Shown here piece after piece: positions 19,715 through 27,560 of a stretch of 55,639 nt of DNA (its first letter is position 1; each line of letters starts with the position of its first letter). Source of the DNA: Nocardia aobensis NBRC 100429 (GTDB lineage Bacteria > Actinomycetota > Actinomycetes > Mycobacteriales > Mycobacteriaceae); assembly GCF_000308375.1 (NCBI RefSeq), contig NZ_BAFQ01000090.1:1-55639 (forward strand), read 5' to 3'. A program made the translations under genes and the position numbers. The notes below the pieces were generated by a model. It was not told the DNA's origin. It did no database searches and saw only the letters and a program-made list of their open reading frames with translations.

Positions 19715-20763
19715 CGAACCTCCTGTGCCACCGGCGGATACAGCGTCGCCGCGAAATCGCCGATCCGCGCGATCATGCGGTCGAAGAAGGCGGCCGGATC
19801 GGTGCCGACCGCGATATCGGCGTTGGGCGCGCGACCCCACATTCCGGCCCAGTCGGCGACCGTGCTGCCGCGGGTGAGGGTGCCGGCCAGCTCGACATCC
19901 ACGGTGGCGGGGCGCAGCACCGCCAGGGTCGGTTCGAGCGCGACCGCCGCGGCGAACGGATCATGCATATGCGCCAGGTACCCCTGGTCGTAGTGCTGGT
20001 GGAACTCGAAGTAGAACCGGACCGCGTCGATCAGGAATCGCACGATCGGATTGGTGGCCTCGGACCGGAGGCCGGGCGGATCGCCGGGTGCCGGCATCGC
20101 GGCGCCCGCGCAGTGTGCCCGTTCGGCGATCCGTCGCAGATGTTCGGGGAACATCTCGATCGATTCGGTGATGTCGAGCGCGCAGACGATCGGTCGCCGA
20201 TCCTGCGGCGTGGAGGAGAACGCGTCGAAGACCACTTTGGCGGCCTCCGGGTCGACATGCACATTCCACTCGTTGGTGGGGGTGGTGTTACCGGGATGCC
20301 GGAACGCGCCACCCATGATCACCAGCCGCCGAAGCAGGTGCGGCAGTTGGGGTTCCAGCTCCAGCGCCAGGGCCAGATTCGTCAACGGCCCGGTGCACAG
20401 GCCCAGGACCGCGCCGGGATGCGCCCGGACGGTGTCGACCCACAGCTGCGCCGCCGAACGATCCGACAGCGGGCGCGGCGAAGGCGGCAATTCGGCGTAG
20501 CCGATCCCGTGCGGGCCGTGGGTGTCCTCGGTGGTTTGCAGCGCGATCGCCAGTGGCTGCGCCGCCCCCAGCGCCACCTCGATGGCCGGCGCCCGGCACA
20601 GATCCAGCAGAGCCAGATTGTTCGCCGCGACCTGCGCGGTGGGCACATTGCCTCCGGTCGAGGCGATTCCGGCGATCTCCAGCTGCGGATCCGCCAGCAG
20701 ATACAGCAGTGCCAGCGCATCGTCGATTCCGGTGTCTACGTCCACCATGATCGTCTGCCGCAC
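19711..20763 (-). CDS. Nucleoside hydrolase (inosine-uridine type)
   Basis: Calcium-dependent N-ribosyl hydrolase of 350 residues that splits nucleosides into base and ribose for salvage. The N-terminal DVDTGIDDALALL is the Asp cluster that binds calcium and ribose; GIASTGGNV, LCTGPLTNLALAL, IMGGAF and NEWNVHVDPEAA are further active-site landmarks. GTG 20763 (VRQTIMVDVD) matches the usual family N-terminus; upstream in-frame codons would add an implausible tail. It is divergent from the EspR-like gene (20909) across 145 bases and coupled to the amidohydrolase downstream. Its specificity cannot be read from the sequence. Confidence 0.9.
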   Translation of the reverse strand: MRQTIMVDVDTGIDDALALLYLLADPQLEIAGIASTGGNVPTAQVAANNLALLDLCRAPAIEVALGAAQPLAIALQTTEDTHGPHGIGYAELPPSPRPLSDRSAAQLWVDTVRAHPGAVLGLCTGPLTNLALALELEPQLPHLLRRLVIMGGAFRHPGNTTPTNEWNVHVDPEAAKVVFDAFSSTPQDRRPIVCALDITESIEMFPEHLRRIAERAHCAGAAMPAPGDPPGLRSEATNPIVRFLIDAVRFYFEFHQHYDQGYLAHMHDPFAAAVALEPTLAVLRPATVDVELAGTLTRGSTVADWAGMWGRAPNADIAVGTDPAAFFDRMIARIGDFAATLYPPVAQEVR

Positions 20764-20908
20764 GGTGCGAGAGTAACGGCCCGCCGCCGGCTCGCCCCGT
20801 CCGGCCTGTCGGCGCGCGAAACGATGCGGTCGAGGGTAGTTTCGACATGTCATTTTCTCGTGTTGTGGTCCGTGCGGTTTCTCGCAGCGGCCTGGGGGTG
20901 TTTCGCCG

Positions 20909-21319
20909 GTGAGATTCGCGGACCGTTTCAACGATGTCATCTCGCAGTGGGAGCAGGTGCACGGTACCCGGATGACCAATCGCGCGTTGGCTTTTCGCGT
21001 GACTCAGGCCGGGCATCCGGTATCGGCGACCTATCTGTCCCAGCTGCGCTCGGGCAACCGGGACAACCCGTCGCAAGCTCTGGTCGAAACCGTGGCCAGG
21101 GTGCTGGCGGTGGAATCGACCCGGTTCAACGACGGCGGGCCGGGTGATCCGGCCCCCGGGGACGATCTGGTGTCGGCGGCGGTGGACGATCCGGCGTTGC
21201 GGCGGCTGCTCACCACCGCGGCCGGACTGTCCGCCTCCTCGATCGAGCTGCTGTCGGACGTGGCGGCCAAGCTGCGGCTCGCCGAGGGATTGGCGCCGGG
21301 CACGACGGCCCAGCTCTAA
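20909..21319 (+). CDS. EspR-like helix-turn-helix regulator
   Basis: Small DNA-binding protein of 136 residues. The segment SATYLSQLRSGNRDNPSQAL is the recognition region shared with mycobacterial EspR and related XRE-type regulators, and total length and helical C-terminus also match. EspR acts as a dimeric, nucleoid-associated regulator of cell-envelope and ESX functions in mycobacteria; whether this one does so is unknown. The start is GTG 20909. It is divergent from the nucleoside hydrolase operon and could regulate it locally. Confidence 0.75.
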   Translation: MRFADRFNDVISQWEQVHGTRMTNRALAFRVTQAGHPVSATYLSQLRSGNRDNPSQALVETVARVLAVESTRFNDGGPGDPAPGDDLVSAAVDDPALRRLLTTAAGLSASSIELLSDVAAKLRLAEGLAPGTTAQL

Positions 21320-21326
21320 CCCGCTG

Positions 21327-22571
21327 CTACCGGCCGCTCACGGCGGTGGAGGCCGCGTACGTGGGAAGTTCGTACTCGTCGGTCTTGCCGAAGAAGAGCT
21401 TCATGATCACCGGCCGCATCGGCTTCGACATCATGATCCGGTTGGCGGTCCGGCGCAGTGATGTGCCGAAGTCGCTGGGGGACAGCATCATCTCGATACC
21501 GCCGCCGGGAAGTTCCTTCGCCTTGTCGAGGAAAGGCGTGACCTTCTCCTCGTAACGGCGCAGCGCCGCCGGCACATCGCCGGGATCGGCCGCGAGCTCA
21601 CCGGCGAGGATGTAGGCGCCGACGAGCGCCATGGCGGTGCCCATGCCGGTCATCGGGGAGCCGCAGTATCCGGCGTCGCCGACGAGGGTCACGCGGCCGG
21701 CCGCCAGGGTGGGCATGTCGATGCGCGCGAGTTCGTCGAAGTAGAAGTCGTCGGCTTCGGTCATGGCCGCCAGGATCGTCGGTGCGTGCCAGTGCGGCTG
21801 GGAGCCGATCTTCTCGTGGATCAGCCGCTGCTGAGCGGCGGTATCGCGGCGCAGCGCCGGGTCGGGCTCGCCGAGCAGGGTGAGAATCGCCTTCGCGGTG
21901 GCGGGATCACGGTCGGGCCGCACACCGACCGCGGCGGACGGAACCAGCTGCATGGCGAACCAGCCGGGCGTGACCCCCTCCGGGGTGGGCATCGTGAAGA
22001 ACGAGGCGTAGCCACCGAGGAACGTGCTGAACTGCTCCTCCGGGCCGAAGGCCAGTCGCCGGGTCGCCGAATGCACGCCGTCGGCGCCGACGACGAGATC
22101 GAAGCGCCCACTGCGTCCCGAGGCGAACTCGACCGCCACGCCGGTGTCGTCCTGGGTCAGCGATTCGATCCAGTCGCCGTAGCGGTAGTCCAGCTCGCCG
22201 CCGGCCGCGGCGACCGCGTCGAGCAGGACCTGGTTCAGGTCGCCCCGGGTGATCTCGATTTCGGCGACCGGGCCCTTGCCCTCGAAGTGTTCCATCGACA
22301 TGTTCGCGTAGTTGCGGCCCTTGTGGTCGATGTAGGAGATGCCGAGTTCTTCGAGCTGGTACTCGGCGATGCCCGGCATCAGGCCCATGCGCTCGGCCAC
22401 TTCGCGGCTGGGGCCACGCAGATCGACCGCCTGTCCGCCCGGGCGGGCAGCGGTGGCACGCTCGACGACGGTGACCGCGACGCCGGCTCGAAGCAGTTGC
22501 AGCGCAACGGCATTGCCGGCGATGCCGCCGCCGGAGACCAGGATGTGCAGGGGGCGGGAGACGGTGTTCAT
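21327..22571 (-). CDS. FAD-dependent monooxygenase (PHBH/UbiH-type)
   Basis: Class A flavoprotein monooxygenase of 414 residues. The dinucleotide-binding motif VSGGGIAGNAVALQLL lies at the N-terminus, VVGADGVHSATRRL is the DG motif for FAD/NADPH, and LVGDAGYCGSPMTGMGTAMAL is the second FAD-binding motif. These fit hydroxylases of aromatic compounds or tetracycline-type inactivators. The start at 22571 has GGAACCGTCACC upstream and gives the canonical N-terminus. It is divergent from a TetR gene with a nested palindrome between, so TetR-controlled, ligand-inducible expression is likely. The substrate is unknown. Confidence 0.88.
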   Translation of the reverse strand: MNTVSRPLHILVSGGGIAGNAVALQLLRAGVAVTVVERATAARPGGQAVDLRGPSREVAERMGLMPGIAEYQLEELGISYIDHKGRNYANMSMEHFEGKGPVAEIEITRGDLNQVLLDAVAAAGGELDYRYGDWIESLTQDDTGVAVEFASGRSGRFDLVVGADGVHSATRRLAFGPEEQFSTFLGGYASFFTMPTPEGVTPGWFAMQLVPSAAVGVRPDRDPATAKAILTLLGEPDPALRRDTAAQQRLIHEKIGSQPHWHAPTILAAMTEADDFYFDELARIDMPTLAAGRVTLVGDAGYCGSPMTGMGTAMALVGAYILAGELAADPGDVPAALRRYEEKVTPFLDKAKELPGGGIEMMLSPSDFGTSLRRTANRIMMSKPMRPVIMKLFFGKTDEYELPTYAASTAVSGR

Positions 22572-22600
22572 GGTGACGGTTCCTATCGGTTGGTCCGAAT

Positions 22601-22657
22601 GTCTTAGACAAATGTGCCATATGGCTGGCACGTTTGTCTAGTACAAATGTCTAAGAC
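22601..22657. promoter_or_regulatory. Nested palindromic operator between FAD monooxygenase and TetR genes
   Basis: Outer repeat: GTCTTAGACA (22601-22610) and TGTCTAAGAC (22648-22657). Inner repeat: TAGACAAATGTGCCA (22605-22619) and TGGCACGTTTGTCTA (22626-22640), 14 of 15 bases matching. Together they give several copies of a TAGACA half site on both strands. The region covers both promoters, so it is the probable binding site of the TetR at 22674. Confidence 0.75.
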
Positions 22658-22673
22658 GTTGTAACCTGGGCTT

Positions 22674-23246
22674 ATGGGTAATCGAGAGGATCTGTTGGCG
22701 GGGGCGAGGAAGGCGATTCTGGAGCGCGGTCTCGCCAAGGTGACCGCGCGCGATATCGCCGGTGCCGCCGGGGTCAGCCTGGCCGCCATCGGCTATCACT
22801 TCGGTACGAAGGATCGATTGGTCGCCGAGGCCATCGCGGAGGTGACCGGTGACGAGATCGGCCGGGGGATGGAAGAGGCCATCCGCGACGCGGGGGAGGG
22901 GCGCACTCTGGCGCAATCGCTGGAGGCCACCTGGAACGGCATGATGGACGTCATTCAGAACCACCCGGACGAGCTGATCCTCAGCTTCGAGAACGGAGTG
23001 CGGGTGGCGCGCTCACCGGAATCCCAGGAGTACTTCTCCCATGCCACCGAGGAGGTCTACGCGGGGCTCGTCGAGCCGCTGCGTGAGGTGCATCCCGAGT
23101 TGTCGGCCGGCGATGCCCGCGCGGTCGCCAAACTGTATTTCGCGCTGTTCCAGGGTATTGCGCTGCAGTGGCTGATCGCTCCCGCCGGTGATCAGCTGAC
23201 CGGTGACGACGTCGTCCGTGCGGTACGAGCGATGAGCCGGGAGTAG
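22674..23246 (+). CDS. TetR-family regulator of the divergent monooxygenase
   Basis: Regulator of 190 residues with a standard TetR DNA-binding domain: ARKAILERGLAKVTARDIAGAAGVSLAAIGYHFGTKDRLV. The C-terminal half is the helical ligand/dimer domain. The ATG lies 17 bases beyond a large nested palindrome, so autoregulation and repression of the FAD monooxygenase gene are likely. It converges on the DUF2784 gene 12 bases downstream. Confidence 0.9.
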   Translation: MGNREDLLAGARKAILERGLAKVTARDIAGAAGVSLAAIGYHFGTKDRLVAEAIAEVTGDEIGRGMEEAIRDAGEGRTLAQSLEATWNGMMDVIQNHPDELILSFENGVRVARSPESQEYFSHATEEVYAGLVEPLREVHPELSAGDARAVAKLYFALFQGIALQWLIAPAGDQLTGDDVVRAVRAMSRE

Positions 23247-23258
23247 CGGGCGCGGCTG

Positions 23259-23642
23259 CTATTCGGCGACCGCGTGATGCGATCGGTAACGCCGGCGCCT
23301 GCCCAGCCGGACGAAGCCGATCCACGACACCACCACCAGCGCCACGACCAGGACGCGCACCAGATCCAAGGCGCTGCTCGGATAGAGAACCCCGGTGATG
23401 TAGTGGGCGATGAAGCCGGTCGACGGCAGGCCGGCTTCGCCACCGCGTTCCCTGGCCCACGTCTCCAGATAGGTCAAGGGGCAGTCGACGCCGACGAGGA
23501 CCGTGCTGAAACCCCAGGCTACCGCGGCGATATGGGTCCAGATCGTCCACCGCCACCGCCACGCGACGAACCCGCCGACGACGAGGTAGGCGATGAACAG
23601 GAAATGCACACCCGCGGTGGCATCTGCCAGCAGCCGGTACAT
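23259..23642 (-). CDS. DUF2784 membrane protein
   Basis: Small integral membrane protein of 127 residues. Hydrophobic segments near residues 6-28, 36-54 and 98-118 and the internal VGVDCPLTYLETWAR-like motif with a conserved Cys-Pro are typical of DUF2784. The start at 23642 (MYRLLADATAGVHFLF) gives the usual family N-terminus and length; the frame continues upstream into AT-rich non-coding DNA. The function of the family is unknown. Confidence 0.8.
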   Translation of the reverse strand: MYRLLADATAGVHFLFIAYLVVGGFVAWRWRWTIWTHIAAVAWGFSTVLVGVDCPLTYLETWARERGGEAGLPSTGFIAHYITGVLYPSSALDLVRVLVVALVVVSWIGFVRLGRRRRYRSHHAVAE

Positions 23643-24092
23643 CACGTAATCCAGACTAAAGCGATCGTCGACCACGCGCGCGGAATTTTCGTCGTCGGCC
23701 ACGGTGTACCCCGCGTGAACGTCTTTGCCTCCCATCGCCTTCCGATCGCGGGCGGCGTTCGACGTCTTGAAGATACTGGTACGTACATATGCGCATTCAA
23801 CAATCTGTTGGCGGGCATGGCTGGCGCCGGCGATTAGGAGGGGAGGGGCACCATCCGGCAGCCGGAACAGAGAAAACAATGCGCGATGTCCGCGACGGGG
23901 AGTAGTTCAGCGGCCCGCTGGAGAGGAGACGGCGGTGATACCTGTTGTCGCACTGAGAGATTCAATTGCCTTGGGAGATCGGAAGCCATATCGGGCATGG
24001 CTGGCAATATTCAATATTGATACGCAGATATGCGCATCTAGACATGTGTCACCATTCCGAGATGTAATCAATCAACCCAAAAGCGCCCGTTC
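23643..24092. other. Gene-free AT-rich island with short duplicated motifs
   Basis: About 450 bases with no convincing gene and a distinctly lower GC content than the neighbours. GGGCATGGCTGGC occurs at 23813-23825 and again at 23993-24005, exactly 180 bases apart. ATATGCGCAT occurs at 23787-23796 and 24028-24037. CAATATT is repeated in tandem near 24005. It may hold the promoter of the DUF2784 gene and remnants of transferred DNA. No terminal repeats or transposase fragments were seen. Confidence 0.4.
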
Positions 24093-24112
24093 AAAAAAGC
24101 CGCGACGCGGCT
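24093..24112 (-). terminator. Rho-independent terminator of the zinc-ribbon SDR gene
   Basis: On the minus strand AGCCGCG and CGCGGCT form a 7-base stem with a one-base loop, followed directly by six T residues. It starts 6 bases after the SDR stop. This is a classical intrinsic terminator, uncommon in form for a high-GC actinomycete. Confidence 0.85.
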
Positions 24113-24118
24113 GGCCCG

Positions 24119-25600
24119 TCACCAGTTGGACGGCTCGTAGTCTTTGAGGAAGCAGCCGAACAGGTCGACGCCGTCTTCACCGCGCACGATCGGGTCGTAG
24201 ACGCGGGCGGCGCCGTCGACGAGGTCGAGGGGAGCGTGGAAGCCCTCCTCGGCGAGGCGGACCTTGGTGTAGTGCGGGCGCTCGTCGGTGATCCAGCCGG
24301 TGTCGACGGCGGTCATGAGGATGCGGTCGGTCTCGAACATCTCGCCGGCGCTGGTGCGGGTGAGCATGTTGAGCGCGGCCTTGGCCATATTGGTGTGCGG
24401 GTGGCCGGGACCCTTGTACCCGCGGCTGAAGACACCTTCCATGGCGGAGACGTTGACGACGTATTTGCGGCGGGCCGGTGATGCAGCGAGCGCGGGCCGC
24501 AGCCGGGAGATAAGCAGAAACGGCGCGGTCGAGTTGCAGAGCTGCACTTCGAGCAGTTCGGTGGCGTCGACCTCGGCGACGGTCTGTACCCAGCTGTTGG
24601 TGTGGGCGAGATCGGGTACCAGCCCACCGGCATCGATCGCGACGCCGCGCGCGATGCGTTCGGGGGTGGCGGATCCCGCGACCAGGGCGAGATCGGTGAC
24701 CTCGGCGGCGGACAGGGTGGTCGGTACCGGCGCGGAGTGCAGGGAGGCGGTCAGTGCGTTCGGGTGGGCCTGGGTGGTGTGGCCGAAGGTGATGGTGTCG
24801 GGCAGCTCACCGGCGGGGAGCGGCGCGGATTCGGCCTCGACGAGCGCGGCGTAGGCGCCGGCCGAGCGCCGGACGGTCTGGGCCGCGTTGTTGATGATGA
24901 TGTCCAGTGGCCCCTGGGCGGCGACGTCGTCGGCAAGGGCGACGACCTGGGCCGGATCGCGCAGGTCGATGCCGACGATGCGCAACCGGTGCAGCCATTC
25001 GGCACTGTCGGGCTGCGCGGTGAAGCGGCGGATCGCGTCGTTGGGGAAGCGGGTGGTGACGGTGGTGTGGGCGCCGTCGCGCAGCAGCCGCAGGGCGATG
25101 TACATGCCGATCTTGGCGCGGCCGCCGGTGAGCAGCGCGCGGCGGCCGGACAGATCGGTGCGGGCGTCGCGTTTGGCGTGATTGCGGGCGGCGCAGTCGG
25201 GGCACAGCTGGTGGTAGAAGCGGTCGACGCGGGTGTAGCGCTGTTTGCAGATGTAGCAGGGCCGTGCGCGCAGCAGGGTGCCCGCGGCGTCGCCGTCGAC
25301 GGAGGTGGACAGCGGGATACCGGCCGTCTCGTCGTCGATGCGGTGGGGGGAGCCGGTGGCGGTCGCGGCGACCACCGCCCGGTCGGCTTCGGCGACGGCG
25401 GCGCGGGCCTGATCGCGGCGGCGGCGCTTCAGTTTCTTGAACATGTGCCCGACCGCCCGCTGCACCGCGACGGAGTCGGGGTGCTTGTCGTCGAGCTGTG
25501 CGGCCTGGTCGAGGACGCGCAGGCAGATCGCCAGTTCCTCGGCATCGATGGTGTCCGGCAGGGACGTGGTGGGCGCGGTCGTCGTGGTGTGCTCAGCCAT
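24119..25600 (-). CDS. SDR-fold oxidoreductase with N-terminal zinc ribbon, atypical active site
   Basis: Protein of 493 residues. Residues 1-110 form a basic helical region (KKLKRRRRD). A four-cysteine zinc-ribbon-like motif follows (CYIC ... LCPDC, about residues 115-137). The rest is a short-chain dehydrogenase fold: TGGRAKIG for the nucleotide, NNAAQT, and NVSAMEG with the catalytic Ser. The expected Tyr-x-x-x-Lys reads T-N-M-A-K (in HPHTNMAKAALN), so Lys is present but Tyr is Thr. I recall similar zinc-ribbon SDR proteins across actinobacteria and some eukaryotes, so it is a coherent family. Its reaction is unknown. It ends in a strong intrinsic terminator and lies 86 bases from the hydrolase gene on the same strand. 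Confidence 0.75.
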   Translation of the reverse strand: MAEHTTTTAPTTSLPDTIDAEELAICLRVLDQAAQLDDKHPDSVAVQRAVGHMFKKLKRRRRDQARAAVAEADRAVVAATATGSPHRIDDETAGIPLSTSVDGDAAGTLLRARPCYICKQRYTRVDRFYHQLCPDCAARNHAKRDARTDLSGRRALLTGGRAKIGMYIALRLLRDGAHTTVTTRFPNDAIRRFTAQPDSAEWLHRLRIVGIDLRDPAQVVALADDVAAQGPLDIIINNAAQTVRRSAGAYAALVEAESAPLPAGELPDTITFGHTTQAHPNALTASLHSAPVPTTLSAAEVTDLALVAGSATPERIARGVAIDAGGLVPDLAHTNSWVQTVAEVDATELLEVQLCNSTAPFLLISRLRPALAASPARRKYVVNVSAMEGVFSRGYKGPGHPHTNMAKAALNMLTRTSAGEMFETDRILMTAVDTGWITDERPHYTKVRLAEEGFHAPLDLVDGAARVYDPIVRGEDGVDLFGCFLKDYEPSNW

Positions 25601-25686
25601 CGTGCTGCCGGATGATCCTTCGTCTGCGGGGTGTGTGTGCCGCCGCCTATTGTCGCATCGCGGCTAGTGGAAGCTGCCGGGGCTCC

Positions 25687-26544
25687 TCAGCGCGGGGTGT
25701 AGTGGATGGGCCGGTGGTCGGTGTGCTGGTCGTCGATGAAGTTGGCGATGGCTTCCACGACCAGCAGCGGCTCGGTCAGCGGCAGCCAGGGGTCGGCCGG
25801 CAGTTCGCGCAGCCAGAGGCGGTCGACGTCGCGGCGGATGTGGGTCCGCAGGCTGGGCAGGGCGGCGGTGTCGGCGCGGTCGAGGATGAGCTGGACCGGT
25901 ACGGCGGTGTGTTGCGGGCGCGGGTGGCGCAGGTGGTGGACGAGGTTGGCGGAGACGATCCGGGCGCCGGCGAGCAGGTCGGTGGGCCAGGTGCCGGCCT
26001 GGGGGAGGACGCGGGCGCGCAGGCGGGGCCAGTGCAGGAGGCGGCGGCCGAGGACCAGCCAGCTCAGGCGCGGCAGCCGCCACCAGGGGCTGCGGGGGCA
26101 GCGGAGGTCACGCAGCGCGAGGGCCAGATGGTCGAGGTGGGGTGCCGACAGGGCGGTGGCGGAGGCGATGCGGGTGTTGGCGCGCGGGTCGCCGAGGGCG
26201 TACCAGAGCTGGATCGCGCCCCAGCCGTGGCCGGCGAGGTGGACGGGTGTGCGGGGGCTGACGGCGTCGAGGACGGCGAACAGGTCGTCGGCGAGGTGGG
26301 GCAGGCGGTAGCGGTGGGTGCGGGTGGGTGCGCTGGAGCGGCCGTGTCCGCGGACGTCGTAGGTGACCACGTGGAAGCTGTCGGCGAGTCCGGCGGCGAC
26401 GCGGTTCCAGATGCGGTGGGTGTCGGTGATGCCGGGAATGAGGACGATCGTGTCGGCCTCCGGATGGCCGTATTCGTAGACGGCGAGGTCGCCGCCGGGG
26501 GCGGTGACGGTGCGGTGGCGGGCGGGGGTGCGGGCTGGGTTCAT
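25687..26544 (-). CDS. Alpha/beta hydrolase-fold protein lacking the usual nucleophile
   Basis: Protein of 285 residues with the epoxide hydrolase/haloalkane dehalogenase-type layout: VLIPGITDTHRIWNRV (oxyanion region), YDVRGHGRSS, and the nucleophile elbow LAGHGWGA. The elbow normally has Ser or Asp between His and Trp; here it is Gly, so classical hydrolysis should fail. The C-terminal part has a plausible Asp (LILDRAD) and the usual cap. It lies directly upstream of the zinc-ribbon SDR gene on the same strand, so the two may be co-transcribed. It could be a binding or regulatory protein. Confidence 0.75.
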   Translation of the reverse strand: MNPARTPARHRTVTAPGGDLAVYEYGHPEADTIVLIPGITDTHRIWNRVAAGLADSFHVVTYDVRGHGRSSAPTRTHRYRLPHLADDLFAVLDAVSPRTPVHLAGHGWGAIQLWYALGDPRANTRIASATALSAPHLDHLALALRDLRCPRSPWWRLPRLSWLVLGRRLLHWPRLRARVLPQAGTWPTDLLAGARIVSANLVHHLRHPRPQHTAVPVQLILDRADTAALPSLRTHIRRDVDRLWLRELPADPWLPLTEPLLVVEAIANFIDDQHTDHRPIHYTPR

Positions 26545-26580
26545 CGGTCTACCTCGTGAGCGCGGGACGGAGCCGCTCGT

Positions 26581-26610
26581 ACTGCCGGTACGGTCAACGG
26601 TACCGACAGT
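26581..26610. promoter_or_regulatory. Imperfect palindromic operator between hydrolase and TetR genes
   Basis: ACTGCCGGTAC (26581-26591) pairs with GTACCGACAGT (26600-26610), 10 of 11 bases, across an 8-base centre. It lies between divergent genes at 26544 and 26753 and is a likely site for the TetR regulator, and possibly for control of the hydrolase-SDR pair. Confidence 0.55.
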
Positions 26611-26752
26611 ACGCGATCGGCTTTCGTGAGCGCGCCTCGGTGGGAAATCTCCCTAAGTGACAAGACTTTCGCTGGTGGACGCGGGCTCGTCGATTTCGAA
26701 CCGGCGGTACGCTAACCTGGTCGGGACTGTTCGCTCGGCTGGGGAGGTGCCC

Positions 26753-27475
26753 ATGGTGTCTCGGGTCGGCCGGCGAGCTGCCGCGCCTACGGTCACGCGG
26801 GCGGAGATCGTCGATGCGGCGATCCGCGTGATCGATCGGGACGGCCCGCAGCCGAGTATGGACGACATCGCCCGTGCGGCGGGGATGACGAAGCCGCGGC
26901 TGTATCGGCAGTTCGCGGACAAGGCGGATCTGTACACCGAGATCGCCGATCGGATGTCGCGCGATGCGTTCGCCGCGGCGGGGCAGGACATGACGTTGCT
27001 GTTGCAGCCGCCGCGGCCCGCGCTGCGGCGGGTGTTCACCGCGTATGCCGCCGGAATTCTCGCCCATCCCAATGTCTTTCGCTTCCTGATGCAGGCGCCG
27101 GTGGTGCAGACGGCGCAGGCGAGCCGGTCGGGTGGTGAGGCGGTGGGGGCGGTGTTGCAGTTCGATCTGGGCCGCGATGCGGCGCGGCGGTTCGCGAAGC
27201 TCGCGCGCTCGATCGCGGAGGCGGTGCCGATCGAGACGGCCGGGCTGGACTATCTGGCGCGGGCGGTCGTCGGTGTGGTCGTGGCGACGACGGATCTGTG
27301 GCTGGAGGGTTCGGCGGCGCCGCGGCGGACCAGCGCGGATTTCGTCGCGGAACTCACCGAGTTGGTGTGGTCGCTGATCGATGGGTTTTTGCGGCGGCAG
27401 CGGATCGTGGCGGATCCGGAGATTCCTATATTCAGCACGCTGGCGGAGGTGAATACCGCGCGGGAGGCACACTGA
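26753..27475 (+). CDS. TetR-family transcriptional regulator
   Basis: Regulator of 240 residues. RAEIVDAAIRVIDRDGPQPS and MDDIARAAGMTKPRLYRQFADKADLY are the TetR DNA-binding helices. The ATG at 26753 has GGGAGG 6 bases upstream; the frame is open further upstream without a ribosome site. It is divergent from the alpha/beta hydrolase gene, with a palindrome between, and 85 bases ahead of the acyl-CoA dehydrogenase gene on the same strand. It may control either neighbour. TetR genes beside acyl-CoA dehydrogenases often respond to acyl-CoA or lipids. Confidence 0.88.
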   Translation: MVSRVGRRAAAPTVTRAEIVDAAIRVIDRDGPQPSMDDIARAAGMTKPRLYRQFADKADLYTEIADRMSRDAFAAAGQDMTLLLQPPRPALRRVFTAYAAGILAHPNVFRFLMQAPVVQTAQASRSGGEAVGAVLQFDLGRDAARRFAKLARSIAEAVPIETAGLDYLARAVVGVVVATTDLWLEGSAAPRRTSADFVAELTELVWSLIDGFLRRQRIVADPEIPIFSTLAEVNTAREAH

Positions 27476-27560
27476 CGGCGTTGTTGACATGCCGCCAATA
27501 GTGCGCCAGGCTGGTGCCCAGGGCCGGTGCGGTCCTGGGTACGAGACGAAGGAAGTAACG

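Noticed and set aside
23725..24147. Open frame of 140 codons in the AT-rich island
   Set aside because: No ribosome site, no recognisable domain, codon use unlike neighbours, and it runs across the SDR terminator.
24119..26544. Split version of the mycobacterial hydrolase-SDR fusion EphD
   Set aside because: The SDR here has a zinc ribbon and unusual active site unlike the EphD SDR part, and the hydrolase lacks the Asp nucleophile; adjacency alone is not enough.
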